A DNA stretch of 64,000 bases, taken from NCBI RefSeq assembly GCF_003574315.2, contig NZ_AP025739.1:124001-188000 (forward strand). Reading direction: 5' to 3'. Shown here piece by piece: positions 8,509 through 16,933 of the stretch. Both the position numbers and the translations under genes were made by a program. The notes beneath the pieces were generated by a model. That model worked only from the letters and a program-made list of their open reading frames with translations. It did not search any database and had not been told where the DNA came from. The DNA comes from Capsulimonas corticalis (GTDB lineage Bacteria > Armatimonadota > Armatimonadia > Armatimonadales > Capsulimonadaceae). Position 1 is the stretch's first letter. Each line of letters starts with the position of its first letter.

Positions 8509-10653
8509 CTATTCTTGTGCGACCCAGGCGGTCAGCGCGCCATTAGCGTAGACGCCCGTGACCGTGACGCTCGTCAACCCGCTTTCGTCCAGGCCGCCGA
8601 TCCAGTTGCCAATATTCACGCCGTACGAGTTCAGAAACTCAGTGTTGGCGTCCGTGACGATGTGGACTGAGGCTCCGCTGGGCGTGAAGCCGACAAACGA
8701 TGTGATCGGCGTCATGTCGAACGTGGTTGTCCCGAGGGTGTCCGCATTGAAACCGCCAGTCGCCTGAGCGTAGGGCGCGACTACGAAGGGAAGGGAAGAC
8801 GTCGCCCCAACTCCCGGAGCCGAGTTGACGACTTCGATCTGGCTGCTCGCGGCGGTCCCAAGGTCGGCCGCCGGAATAACGGCGGTAATCGACGTGGGAC
8901 TCACATACGTCGTCGCCAGAGGAGCCCCATTGAACTGCACGACCGACGCGCTGCTGAAGCCGCCGCCGATGCAATCGACGGTCACATCGGAGGTCGAGAT
9001 AAACGAGCGAAACGGAGACAGCGCCGTTAAGGTGGGCGCGTATGCGCCCAGGGTCGTCGTGTGCGCCGCCTCGGTGTTACCCGCCAGATCGACGCTCCAA
9101 TAACTGAGTGTATGCACGACATTCGAGACAGCAAACGGCGTGGAATAGACGGCGGGAGCCCCGCCGTCGAGACTGTAGTAAATAGTGGGCAGATCGCCCT
9201 TATCGTCCGCCGCCTTCAGTGTCACGACGCCGGCTCCGAACGCCTCGGTCGTTTTAGGAGTCGTGGTGTCGATATTGATCGTGTTCTGAGAGACCTGTGT
9301 CAGCTGTCCGGACGCCCCGTCTCGAGCGCTATACTGCACGACATGCGACCCATCGCTGCTGATGGCGACCTGCGCGTAACCGCCGCTGACCGTGACGGAG
9401 GCGCTCGCGCCGATCTTGTATTGCAGCGTCGAGCCGGGCGACGTATACGGCGACATGAGGCTCAGCGTGACCTTCGAGGAGTTCCAGCCGCGCCCGTTCG
9501 GCGCCGGCGTTTCGCTCGCGCTGACGACCGTTTTTCCGGGAAGCGACCATTCGACCGGCGTAACGGATCCGGTAAACGAGGCTCCGGTGTAAGCGGCGCC
9601 GATGATATTCCCGTACTTATCAACCGTCACCGCCTTCGACGACAGGTATCCGGGCGGCAGGAACGGATGCAGATCGACAAAGGACGCGGCCGTTCCGGAC
9701 CAAACACCGGCGTGCTGAGCCCCCGCCGATACGGCGGCGTACCCGACCTGATACCCGCTCCCCGCGCCAATCGCCTCGGAAAAGGAGTAGCCGGACGGAC
9801 CTAAGTCGGTCAGGGTGTCCGCCGTTCCATGCCACAGCACGGCGTCCGTTGTGTAGCCGATAAATCCGACCTCCTGCACCGGCGTCTCCAGAAATCCGAC
9901 CTCGGTGTTATGAGCCTGGTCGACGCCAAGCGCGAGGGTGGACTGACCGGTGTTCATCGTCGGCGGCTGCAAATCGACAAAGCTCGCGGCCGTTCCTTTC
10001 CAGAGAGCGGCGTGGGTGACGAGGCCCGACGTTCCATAGCCGACCTCGATTCCATGATCCACCGCGGTCGCGACGCCGTCATACCAGACGGAGGGCAGCA
10101 GATCGACCGCGCTCGCCGCAGTCCCTTTCCACAAAATCGGATGGTCGTAACCGCTGGAATCGGTGGCGTAGCCAACTTCCTGCCCCTGTGAAATGGCGGT
10201 CCCCCAGCTCTGGGCCGCCGCGCTTGTTCCGTTGAGAAGATGCAGGGTGAGTGAGGTGGGATGCAGATCGACGAAGTTCTTATCCGAGCCGCTCCATAAG
10301 ATGGCGTGCACCGTGTAGAAAGTGCGCCAGCCGAACCTCTTGGAATAGTAGGTGTACTTGGCCTCGTTATACGAGCCCATTTGATTGGCGCCGTAGATTC
10401 CGGCGACTGTTGAGCCGAAGTACGCCGGCGGATCGAGGCTGATGATCGGGCCGCCGGGATTCCCCATGACAGCCGAAGTCGTTCCGCCGACCAGTTGTCC
10501 CTGATAACCCTGCGGGACTGTCAGCGGGGCGCCCGCGCCGTTGAGTAGCGACACAGTGTAAGCCTGCGCGTCGGCGCAATGGCTTGCAAATCCAACAAAA
10601 AGGACAGAGGCGGCGCTGACGGCCGCGGACGTTGCGAAATGCAGTCGGCTCAT
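8509..10653 (-). CDS. Secreted WxGTA-repeat protein with IPT/TIG domain
   Basis: This 714-aa protein starts with a signal peptide (about 1-30, ending ADAQA). The first half holds at least five copies of a motif reading LWxGTAxSxVDLxP, typical of secreted HAF-like repeat proteins. Residues of about 400-500 look like an OmpL47/chitobiase-type beta domain (INIDTTTPKT), and about 560-650 looks like an IPT/TIG immunoglobulin-like fold (LTALSPF start, GGGFSSASVVQFNG). AAGGA lies nine bases before the ATG. A surface or extracellular role is likely; substrate and partners are unknown. It interrupts the nitrate cluster. Confidence 0.8.
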   Translation of the reverse strand: MSRLHFATSAAVSAASVLFVGFASHCADAQAYTVSLLNGAGAPLTVPQGYQGQLVGGTTSAVMGNPGGPIISLDPPAYFGSTVAGIYGANQMGSYNEAKYTYYSKRFGWRTFYTVHAILWSGSDKNFVDLHPTSLTLHLLNGTSAAAQSWGTAISQGQEVGYATDSSGYDHPILWKGTAASAVDLLPSVWYDGVATAVDHGIEVGYGTSGLVTHAALWKGTAASFVDLQPPTMNTGQSTLALGVDQAHNTEVGFLETPVQEVGFIGYTTDAVLWHGTADTLTDLGPSGYSFSEAIGAGSGYQVGYAAVSAGAQHAGVWSGTAASFVDLHPFLPPGYLSSKAVTVDKYGNIIGAAYTGASFTGSVTPVEWSLPGKTVVSASETPAPNGRGWNSSKVTLSLMSPYTSPGSTLQYKIGASASVTVSGGYAQVAISSDGSHVVQYSARDGASGQLTQVSQNTINIDTTTPKTTEAFGAGVVTLKAADDKGDLPTIYYSLDGGAPAVYSTPFAVSNVVHTLSYWSVDLAGNTEAAHTTTLGAYAPTLTALSPFRSFISTSDVTVDCIGGGFSSASVVQFNGAPLATTYVSPTSITAVIPAADLGTAASSQIEVVNSAPGVGATSSLPFVVAPYAQATGGFNADTLGTTTFDMTPITSFVGFTPSGASVHIVTDANTEFLNSYGVNIGNWIGGLDESGLTSVTVTGVYANGALTAWVAQE

Positions 10654-10679
10654 GTGGGATGTCCTTTCGTGAGTCCAAT

Positions 10680-10860
10680 TCAGCAGTTGATCCTGCTGTC
10701 AGGCCGAAAGAAGTCGTCGCGGATCAGCGTCTCGTCCAGCGCGAGATGTCCATGATCCGCCGTCTCGTAACGATGCCGCTTGGCCGATTTCCCTTTGATC
10801 AGACCGTTCATCCGCTCGACCAAGCCATTCGTCGAACGCCTGCTCGTGTTAGCCCATGGT
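10680..10860 (-). pseudogene. Transposase C-terminal remnant (DDE integrase core)
   Basis: About 60 minus-strand codons ending at TGA 10682-10680 encode STNGLVERMNGLIKGK followed by AKRHRYETADH. This matches the last part of an rve-type integrase core, where the Glu of N-G-x-V-E-R is the third catalytic acid, as in IS481/IS3-like transposases. The frame is closed upstream and no terminal repeats are seen, so this is a decayed fragment. Confidence 0.6.
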
Positions 10861-10981
10861 TAACTTTCTGAGTATGGTTCCCCAGAAGACTACCTCATGG
10901 CGCCTCAAAACGCTAGTCCCACTTGTTGATAAATGACATGAGATTCGACGATTACTCCCAATTCTCGCTCCGAACGGCAGA

Positions 10982-11011
10982 GCAGGCGGAATGGACATCC
11001 ATTCCGCCTGC
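10982..11011 (-). terminator. Hairpin after the SLH porin gene
   Basis: GCAGGCGGAATG and CATTCCGCCTGC form a 12-base-pair stem around GACATC, 20 bases after the porin stop. No U tract follows, so termination is likely but not certain. Nothing else is seen between here and the transposase remnant. Confidence 0.55.
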
Positions 11012-11031
11012 CGGGCCGCGTGACATCCGCC

Positions 11032-12693
11032 CTAGAACTTGACCTGAAGTTCGCTCACGAACAGACCGACCTTTTCGGGGTTGACGGAGCTGGGGGCGTG
11101 GGCGACTTTGCTGGGCTTGGTGTACCACAAGCGCAGCCGTGTGGCTTTGTCGAGGCCGTACAGCGCGCCGAAGCCGAGGTTCTGGTCCGTGTACGAGCTG
11201 TCACTGCCCGCGCCGCTCTTTGCCCGGTTGAACTCATCGTAGTTGACCGCGAAGGTCAGCGGGTGCGCGCCGGCGGGGCTGAAGGTATAACCGCCGAGCG
11301 CGTAGTAACCTTCGACCTTGTTGCCCGGAGCGTAGACGTTGGACGACAGCGCCAGCGTGGATTGATTGAGCAGGCTGCCGGCCGGGTTGGCGAAGTAGGT
11401 CCGCTGCTCGAACTTTCCGGCCACATACTCGCCGTTCACGAAGATATTCGCGGTCGGGTTGTACTGGACGTCCGCGCCCGTCAGCTCTTTCTTGCGCGAT
11501 TGGTAGGCGGGGCCGACATCGCTGTAGTCCGGCACATGGCCGTTGTAGTAGGAAACGCCAATGCCCAGCTTTTTGTCGCCGGTCTGGTACGCCGCGCGAT
11601 AGACCTGATCGACCTGGCGGTCGGTGTCGTTGCTGACCTGCCCGGTTCCGTTGATCAGCGCCGCCGTCAGGCGCAGGCTGGCGGAGCCGCCGGTCACCTG
11701 AACGCCGCGATCGTAATCCTGTCCGGAGAAGAGGCCCTGGCCGCCTTCGTTGAAAGCGAGCGGGCGCTCGGCCTGGATGTGGTTCGCGGTGGAGAGCGGC
11801 AGGATGTAGCCGAAGGGAGTGGAGAACATACCGGCGGTGATTCCGATGTTCTTCAGCGGGTCGCCGTTGCCGAAGGTATAGTTGACATAACCTTCACGGA
11901 CGCTGACCGCGGAGTTGTTCGCCGAGTTGCTGTTGGATGGGGTAGCGGTCGGATTGGCGAATCCCGAAGCGTCGAGCTGAATGGCGTAGCGCGTGTTCTG
12001 CGTCAGCTGTCCGGTGAACTTGAGGCGCGAGCGGCGGATCACAAAGGATCCACCGTTAGATCCCGAGGCGTAATCGCCGTTGTAAGAGTTGCCGGGCGCT
12101 TTGCCATACGGGAACTTCAGATGATCGGCGCTCGTCTGGTTGTGCTCGTCGGCCGCGAAGTATCGCGCCTGGATGTAGCCGCTGATCTGGAACTTGCGCT
12201 TCGCGCCGACGCCGTACGAATTATTCGCGGTGTCCTGCGCTTTGTTTGCAAGGTCCTTGGTGTCCAGCACATCCTGACGCAAATCCTCAACCTGGCCGCG
12301 CAGCGTCGTGATATCGGCCTGCGCTTTGGTCACATCGGACTGGATCGCGGTCAGCTCGGTCTTGAAGCTGTCGACCAGAACTTGAATCTTGTTCAGATCG
12401 TCCTGCGTGACGGCGGGCGTTTGCGGCGCGCCGCTCTTGATGTCCGCAATTGTTTGAAGCAGACGGTCAACCACCGTGGCGAACTCGTAACGCGTCAGCG
12501 CCCGATTGCCCAAAAACTGGCCGTTGGGATATCCCTTCACGAGTCCTTTGTCGGCCAGGCTCTGAACCGCCGTATAGGCCCAGTGGTTTTCCGGAACGTC
12601 CGGAAACGCCGCAGCCTGGGCCTGCGCGGGCCGTACGCCCGCCGCCAATGTTCCGCCGAGCGCCAATGCGGAAATCCCGATCAGCGTATGCAT
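11032..12693 (-). CDS. SLH-domain outer-membrane porin
   Basis: This 553-aa protein has a signal peptide (ending AQAQA) and one S-layer homology domain (about 33-85: FPDVPENHWAY, then GLVKGYPNG and ALTRYEFA). A coiled coil (about 95-155) and a long beta-rich barrel ending in a C-terminal aromatic (VKF) follow. This is the SLH-coiled coil-porin design of cyanobacteria, Deinococcus and related phyla, where the SLH domain anchors the porin to cell-wall polymer. The start is the ATG at 12693, behind GAAGGACG. It lies between narK and narB, so nitrate entry across the outer membrane is a reasonable guess. No GAAACA box is present upstream. Confidence 0.88.
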   Translation of the reverse strand: MHTLIGISALALGGTLAAGVRPAQAQAAAFPDVPENHWAYTAVQSLADKGLVKGYPNGQFLGNRALTRYEFATVVDRLLQTIADIKSGAPQTPAVTQDDLNKIQVLVDSFKTELTAIQSDVTKAQADITTLRGQVEDLRQDVLDTKDLANKAQDTANNSYGVGAKRKFQISGYIQARYFAADEHNQTSADHLKFPYGKAPGNSYNGDYASGSNGGSFVIRRSRLKFTGQLTQNTRYAIQLDASGFANPTATPSNSNSANNSAVSVREGYVNYTFGNGDPLKNIGITAGMFSTPFGYILPLSTANHIQAERPLAFNEGGQGLFSGQDYDRGVQVTGGSASLRLTAALINGTGQVSNDTDRQVDQVYRAAYQTGDKKLGIGVSYYNGHVPDYSDVGPAYQSRKKELTGADVQYNPTANIFVNGEYVAGKFEQRTYFANPAGSLLNQSTLALSSNVYAPGNKVEGYYALGGYTFSPAGAHPLTFAVNYDEFNRAKSGAGSDSSYTDQNLGFGALYGLDKATRLRLWYTKPSKVAHAPSSVNPEKVGLFVSELQVKF

Positions 12694-12850
12694 CGTCCTT
12701 CTTTGCAAATTCTCATCCCCTTTTTTGAATATGCGACGTTCATATCGTCGTCTTGAGTATCGGTCCGCCGGCGACCAAATCCATGCTGGCTTCCCTTGCC
12801 AGACAATTTACCAGTTAGCCACTAGTATAACATGACTATTCCATAAAACC

Positions 12851-14923
12851 TCACAATTTTGCAATTTGCACGGCGCAAATCTTGAATTCCGGCATGCGCG
12901 ATGTTGGGTCGAGCGCCGGATTGGTGAGCAGGTTCGCGCGTCCCTTCCCCGCCCAGTGGAACGGGACGAAGATGGTGTCCTGCCGGATCGAAGTCGTCAG
13001 CCTGGCTTTGGCCTCCGCCGCGCCGCGCCGTGTGGCGAGACGCACCATATCCCCGTCGGCGATCCCGAAGCGGCGGGCCAGCGAGGGGTGGATCTCGACA
13101 AAGGCTTCCGGGGCGTTCGCGCGCAGCTTTTCCACCCGGCGCGTTTGCGTTCCCGATTGGTACTGCGCCATGACGCGTCCCGTCGTCAGGTAGAGTGGAT
13201 ACTCGTCATCGGGCGCTTCGGCGACCTCCCGATGCGCCACGGGGTGAAACTTCGCGCGGCCGTCCTCGGTGGCGAACTTGTCCAGAAACATTCGCGGCGT
13301 TCCGGGATGGTCTTCGGAGGGACAGGGCCAGAAGACACCGTTTTGGGCGGCGATTCGTTCGTACGTAACGCCGGCGTAGTCCGCAGCGCCGCCGGCGCTG
13401 GCCCGGCGCAGCTCCTCAAAGATCTCGCGCGGCCGCTCGGTGAAGTACTGCCCGGCGCCCAGCCGGTCGGCGAGCGCCTTCAAAATCTGAGCGTCGCTGC
13501 GCACCCCTTCCGGCGGCTCCGACGCGCGGCGGCGCAGCAGCACCCGCCCTTCAAGGTTGGTCATCGTCCCTTCTTCTTCGGCCCACTGCGTTACGGGCAG
13601 CACGACATCCGCGCGAGCCGCCGTTTCGGACAGAAAGATATCGGAGACAAGCAGGAAATCGAGCGCATCCAGCCGCTCTTCGATATGACTGGCGCGCGGC
13701 GCGGAGACCACGACATTGGAGGCGGCCACCATCAGCGCGCGGACACCGCCAGGCGTTCCGAGCGTATCGAGCAGTTCATACGCCGAGCGTCCCGGTCCGG
13801 GGATCGTGGCTTCGTCCACGCCCCAGACGCCGGCGATATACGCCCGGTGCGCGGGATTGTCGATCTTACGGTATCCCGGAAGCTGGTCGGCCTTTTGCCC
13901 ATGCTCGCGCCCGCCCTGCCCATTGCCCTGCCCCGTCAGACATCCATAGCCGCAGTGCGGTTTGCCGGCCTTGCCGAGCGCGAGGGCGAGGTTGATAAAC
14001 GCCTGGACATTCTCGACGCCCTTGCTTTGCTGCTCGGCGCCGCGCGCCGTCAGCACCATCGCCGTCGCCGCCTCGCCCATCAGGTGCGCCGCCTTCGTCA
14101 GATCCTTCACCGGGACGCCGGTGATGCGCTCGACCCGGTCCGGCCAGTAGGAGGCAACCGTGCGCCGTACGGCGTCAAATCCGGTCGTGCGCGCTTCGAT
14201 GAAATCGTGATCGAGCAGGCCGTCCGCCATCGCAATATGCAGCAGGCCGTTGGCGAGCGCGCCGTCCGTTCCCGGCGTCAATTGCAGAAACACGGCGGCG
14301 TTCTGCGCGGTCGGCGTGCGGCGCGGGTCGGCGACAATCAAATTCCCGCCCCGGCTCCGATGCTCCTCGAAGTACTGCATGATCGGCGGCATCGTCTCGG
14401 CGGGATTGCTTCCGATGAGAAGGATCGTCTCCGCGCCGGGGATGTCTTCGAGCGGGAACGGCAGGCCGCGGTCGATCCCAAACGCCTTGATGCCCGCCGC
14501 CGCCGCCGAGGACATACAGAAGCGCCCATTGTAATCGATGTTGGGCGTCCGCAGGGCGACGCGGGCGAACTTGCCCAGCATATACGCCTTTTCGTTGGTG
14601 AGGCCGCCGCCGCCGAAGATGCCGATGGAGTCGAGACCATACTTCTGCTGCGCCAGCCGAATCTCCGTCACGATCCGGTCCAGCGCCTCGTCCCACTCGC
14701 ACGGCCGCAGCTCCCCGCCCTTACGATCGCGGATCCAGGGCGATGTCAGCCGGTCCGGATGCGCGATCAGGTCCGCGCTGGTCCAGCCCTTCTGGCAAAG
14801 CCCGCCCTTGTTCGTCGGAAAGTCCGGCCGGGCGGCGACGGTGATCAAATCGCCTTCCGAAACCAGGTTCATTCCGCATTGCAGAGCGCAGTAAGGACAG
14901 TGCGTGGCGGTGGCGGACGACAT
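12851..14923 (-). CDS. narB: Assimilatory nitrate reductase, molybdopterin catalytic subunit
   Basis: This 690-aa cytoplasmic enzyme should reduce nitrate to nitrite. The N-terminus has the [4Fe-4S] ligands C9, C12, C16 and C43 (HCPYCALQC, GGLCQKG) of the bis-MGD oxidoreductase family. The molybdopterin oxidoreductase core follows (SAAAAGIKAFG, LLIGSNPAET), then the dinucleotide-binding domain (YPLYLTTGRV to the end). It lacks the extra C-terminal Fe-S domain and signal peptide of other types, which fits the NarB/NasA assimilatory class. It starts four bases after the stop of the small protein upstream (14927), so the two form one operon. Confidence 0.93.
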   Translation of the reverse strand: MSSATATHCPYCALQCGMNLVSEGDLITVAARPDFPTNKGGLCQKGWTSADLIAHPDRLTSPWIRDRKGGELRPCEWDEALDRIVTEIRLAQQKYGLDSIGIFGGGGLTNEKAYMLGKFARVALRTPNIDYNGRFCMSSAAAAGIKAFGIDRGLPFPLEDIPGAETILLIGSNPAETMPPIMQYFEEHRSRGGNLIVADPRRTPTAQNAAVFLQLTPGTDGALANGLLHIAMADGLLDHDFIEARTTGFDAVRRTVASYWPDRVERITGVPVKDLTKAAHLMGEAATAMVLTARGAEQQSKGVENVQAFINLALALGKAGKPHCGYGCLTGQGNGQGGREHGQKADQLPGYRKIDNPAHRAYIAGVWGVDEATIPGPGRSAYELLDTLGTPGGVRALMVAASNVVVSAPRASHIEERLDALDFLLVSDIFLSETAARADVVLPVTQWAEEEGTMTNLEGRVLLRRRASEPPEGVRSDAQILKALADRLGAGQYFTERPREIFEELRRASAGGAADYAGVTYERIAAQNGVFWPCPSEDHPGTPRMFLDKFATEDGRAKFHPVAHREVAEAPDDEYPLYLTTGRVMAQYQSGTQTRRVEKLRANAPEAFVEIHPSLARRFGIADGDMVRLATRRGAAEAKARLTTSIRQDTIFVPFHWAGKGRANLLTNPALDPTSRMPEFKICAVQIAKL

Positions 14924-14926
14924 AAT

Positions 14927-15367
14927 TTAAGCTTGCTCCTCGGCGTCGATCTCGACCAGGCCGACGTCCAGCACCACCGTGCCGGTCAGTCCGCGCGGGG
15001 CGGCGAGGCACACTTCGATGCGTGTTCCGGCCGGATGATCCTCGACAATAGCGAGCGGCACATGGTTATCGGATTTGGGGCCGACCGGAAAGTAGCGAAC
15101 GGGCGACCCATTCGTCGAAATGGCGAGATAAAGAATATCATCCGACAGATTGCCCGCCCGGAAGTACTGAACCTGCGCGACCTTGCCTTTGGGCACGGTA
15201 TAACTGAGCGCTTCGTTCAGCGGCGCGAGATCAAAGACCCCGCGTCCGGCGAAAGGGTACACGCCCTGCAAAAAACGCGGCGTAGCGCGCTTAGTGCGCA
15301 GCAGCTGCTGAAGCCGGGTTTCGCTGATCACGACCGGCGTTTCGTATTGCGACAGGATGGAGCTCAT
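14927..15367 (-). CDS. Small protein of nitrate cluster, paralog 2 (unknown function)
   Basis: This 146-aa protein is the first gene of the narB operon, directly upstream of the nitrate reductase. It is a paralog of the 115-aa protein at 5195-5542, with about 30 extra N-terminal residues and a few more at the C-terminus (EIDAEEQA). The shared core contains FLQGVYPF, SYTVPKGK, FRAGN, FPVGPKSDNHVPLAIVED and VVLDVGLVEI. It has no membrane segment, cofactor motif or metal cluster. Position suggests a chaperone, assembly factor or regulatory partner for nitrate reductase, but no family function is known to me. Confidence 0.8.
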   Translation of the reverse strand: MSSILSQYETPVVISETRLQQLLRTKRATPRFLQGVYPFAGRGVFDLAPLNEALSYTVPKGKVAQVQYFRAGNLSDDILYLAISTNGSPVRYFPVGPKSDNHVPLAIVEDHPAGTRIEVCLAAPRGLTGTVVLDVGLVEIDAEEQA

Positions 15368-15438
15368 GAGTAGACAGACACCTTTCCATTGGTACCGAAT
15401 GATACCGCCTCTGGGCGGATTTCACAAGCGATTGGGAA

Positions 15439-15452
15439 GGCGACACTGCCGG
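15439..15452. promoter_or_regulatory. Shared leader motif, narB operon copy
   Basis: GGCGACACTGCCGG lies 81 bases from the proximal GAAACA box. The corresponding distance at nirB is 80 bases. It is part of the 21-base match 15436-15456. Confidence 0.5.
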
Positions 15453-15517
15453 GGAAACGTGGGAGAGTAACGAACGGAGCATTCACGGCGTCCTCGCCGC
15501 TTGCTCCTTCCGCTATA

Positions 15518-15549
15518 ACGATACCGCCCGCGTGTTTCAGAACTGTTTC
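15518..15549 (-). promoter_or_regulatory. narB-operon promoter with double GAAACA box
   Basis: On the minus strand GAAACA (15549-15544), five bases, GAAACA (15538-15533), nine bases, then TATCGT (15523-15518) as -10. This is the third copy of the arrangement. The predicted leader is about 145 bases long. Confidence 0.72.
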
Positions 15550-15580
15550 GGAGGAAAAAGTTTTTCAACGGACAGACGGG

Positions 15581-15840
15581 GGCAAACCCACCCCCCGGCC
15601 TTCGGGCGCTCTCTCCGGGGCAAACCCACCCCGGCCCTTCGGGCCACCCCTCCCGCCGACGGGAAGGGTTATTTCAGAGTGTGTTATCGCAGGCAGCTTC
15701 TATAAGAGGCAATCTTACCAACCCTTCCCGTCGGCGGGAGGGGTGGCCCGAAGGGCCGGGGTGGGTTTGCAAGGGAGGGGGCGGCCGAAGGCCGGGGTGG
15801 GTTTGCAAGGTGTCGACCGAAGCCCCGGGGTGGGTTTGCC
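15581..15840. repeat. Long perfect inverted repeat (class A, copy 1) with flanking half repeats
   Basis: Arms 15620-15670 and 15720-15770 are exact reverse complements over 51 bases around a 49-base loop. Partial copies of the outer arm (GCAAACCCACCCC and its complement) extend it to 15581 and 15840. The loop (15671-15719) recurs in opposite orientation in copy 2 near 45,286. It fills most of the gap between the narB promoter and mobA; no gene is seen in it. Confidence 0.9.
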
Positions 15841-15895
15841 GGGAGTAGGTCGCCCGTAGGCGCAGGAGAAACGCTTTGCAGATCGTACACATTTC

Positions 15896-15916
15896 GAAAC
15901 ATTCCCCGGGTACCCT
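15896..15916 (+). promoter_or_regulatory. Possible mobA promoter with a single GAAACA
   Basis: GAAACA (15896-15901), nine bases, then TACCCT (15911-15916) repeats the box-to--10 spacing of the nitrate promoters, but with one half site only. The ATG of mobA is seven bases after the -10 and has no Shine-Dalgarno sequence, so the transcript may be leaderless. Confidence 0.35.
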
Positions 15917-15923
15917 ATCCTCC

Positions 15924-16511
15924 ATGGAAAACATCGCCATCGCAATCCTCGCCGGCGGCCGGAGCCGCCGGATGGGGCGGGATAAGGCGGCGCTGCCGTG
16001 GGACGGCGCGACGCTGCTGGAGCGACTCGCCGGGGCGGCGGTCTGCGTGGGAGTTCCCGTACTGGTTGTCGGCCGGCAGCAGCCGGAAGACTGGGGCGGC
16101 CCCGCGGTGACGTTTTTGCCGGATCGGTATCCCGATTTGGGGCCGATGGGCGGCGTGCTGACCGCGCTGGAGTCGGGGAGCAACTCGATCCTCGCCGTCG
16201 CGTGCGACATGCCGTATTTGGATGCGCGCGCCTTGGAGTGGCTGCTCGGCGCCGCGCGCGACCTGCCCACAGGGGCGCCGGGACTTGCGGGACGCAATGG
16301 GGATCAGATCGAGCCGCTGTTCGCGGTCTATCGGCAAGACCTCAAAGAAGCGATGGCCGCGCGCATCGCCGCCGGACGCCTTTCGATGAATGGGCTGATC
16401 GCGGACAGTTCGTTCGTGGTCGCCGACGTACCGGCGGAGATCCGGGCGGCGCTGGTCAATATCAACACTCCCGAGGAGTGGCGTGATTTGGATAGGAAAG
16501 ACAAATTATGA
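15924..16511 (+). CDS. mobA: Molybdenum cofactor guanylyltransferase
   Basis: This 195-aa protein joins GMP to molybdopterin to make the MGD cofactor required by NarB. The nucleotide-binding signature LAGGRSRRMGRDKA sits at the N-terminus, and DMPYLD, which holds the metal-binding Asp, follows in the middle. The ATG at 15924 gives the expected N-terminus; an upstream TTG would add 16 residues. It is divergent from the narB operon, and its stop overlaps the next gene by four bases (ATGA). Confidence 0.92.
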   Translation: MENIAIAILAGGRSRRMGRDKAALPWDGATLLERLAGAAVCVGVPVLVVGRQQPEDWGGPAVTFLPDRYPDLGPMGGVLTALESGSNSILAVACDMPYLDARALEWLLGAARDLPTGAPGLAGRNGDQIEPLFAVYRQDLKEAMAARIAAGRLSMNGLIADSSFVVADVPAEIRAALVNINTPEEWRDLDRKDKL

Positions 16512-16891
16512 AACTACGCATACGCGGCAATTCCGTTCGCCTGCGGCTGGACCGGCGGGAGATCGCCGCGCTGGGGCTGGGCGATACGGTCGAGGAGCGC
16601 ACGGAGTTCGGCCCCAGCCCGGAACACACGCTTCGCTGCACGGTCGTCGCGCGGGAACAGGACACGCCGCTGGCGGCGGCGTTCACGCAAAATCAGATTG
16701 CAATCTTTATTCGGCAGGAAGACGCCGCGACGCTCGTGAATACTGAGACGGTCGGCGTGGAAGCCGCGCAGGAAATCGGGGATGGACGCTCGCTGCGCCT
16801 GCTGCTGGAGAAGGATTTCGCCTGTCTTCAGGATCGGGTCGGCGAGGACGACACCCACAGCTTCGACAACCCGTCGGCTTGCTCACCCTAA
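16508..16891 (+). CDS. Small conserved protein coupled to mobA
   Basis: This 127-aa protein starts MKLRIRGNSVRLRL, which resembles a small conserved family of unknown function (I believe DUF7009) found in several bacterial phyla. It has no membrane segment. Its ATG overlaps the mobA stop (ATGA), so it is co-translated with the cofactor enzyme. The C-terminus is acidic and has a cysteine at residue 105 and near the end. A role in molybdenum cofactor use is suggested only by this coupling. Confidence 0.75.
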   Translation: MKLRIRGNSVRLRLDRREIAALGLGDTVEERTEFGPSPEHTLRCTVVAREQDTPLAAAFTQNQIAIFIRQEDAATLVNTETVGVEAAQEIGDGRSLRLLLEKDFACLQDRVGEDDTHSFDNPSACSP

Positions 16892-16933
16892 ATCGACTCC
16901 CATCTCAGCAAGCCCATGGAAGGACAAAGACGG

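Noticed and set aside
12866-15373. 835-codon frame antisense to narB
   Set aside because: Overlaps narB and its upstream gene completely; no recognisable domain; Arg- and Gly-rich.
15674-16297. Minus-strand frame with repeated NPPRP-type peptides across the class A repeat
   Set aside because: The peptide is translated from the inverted repeat and from antisense mobA; not a gene.
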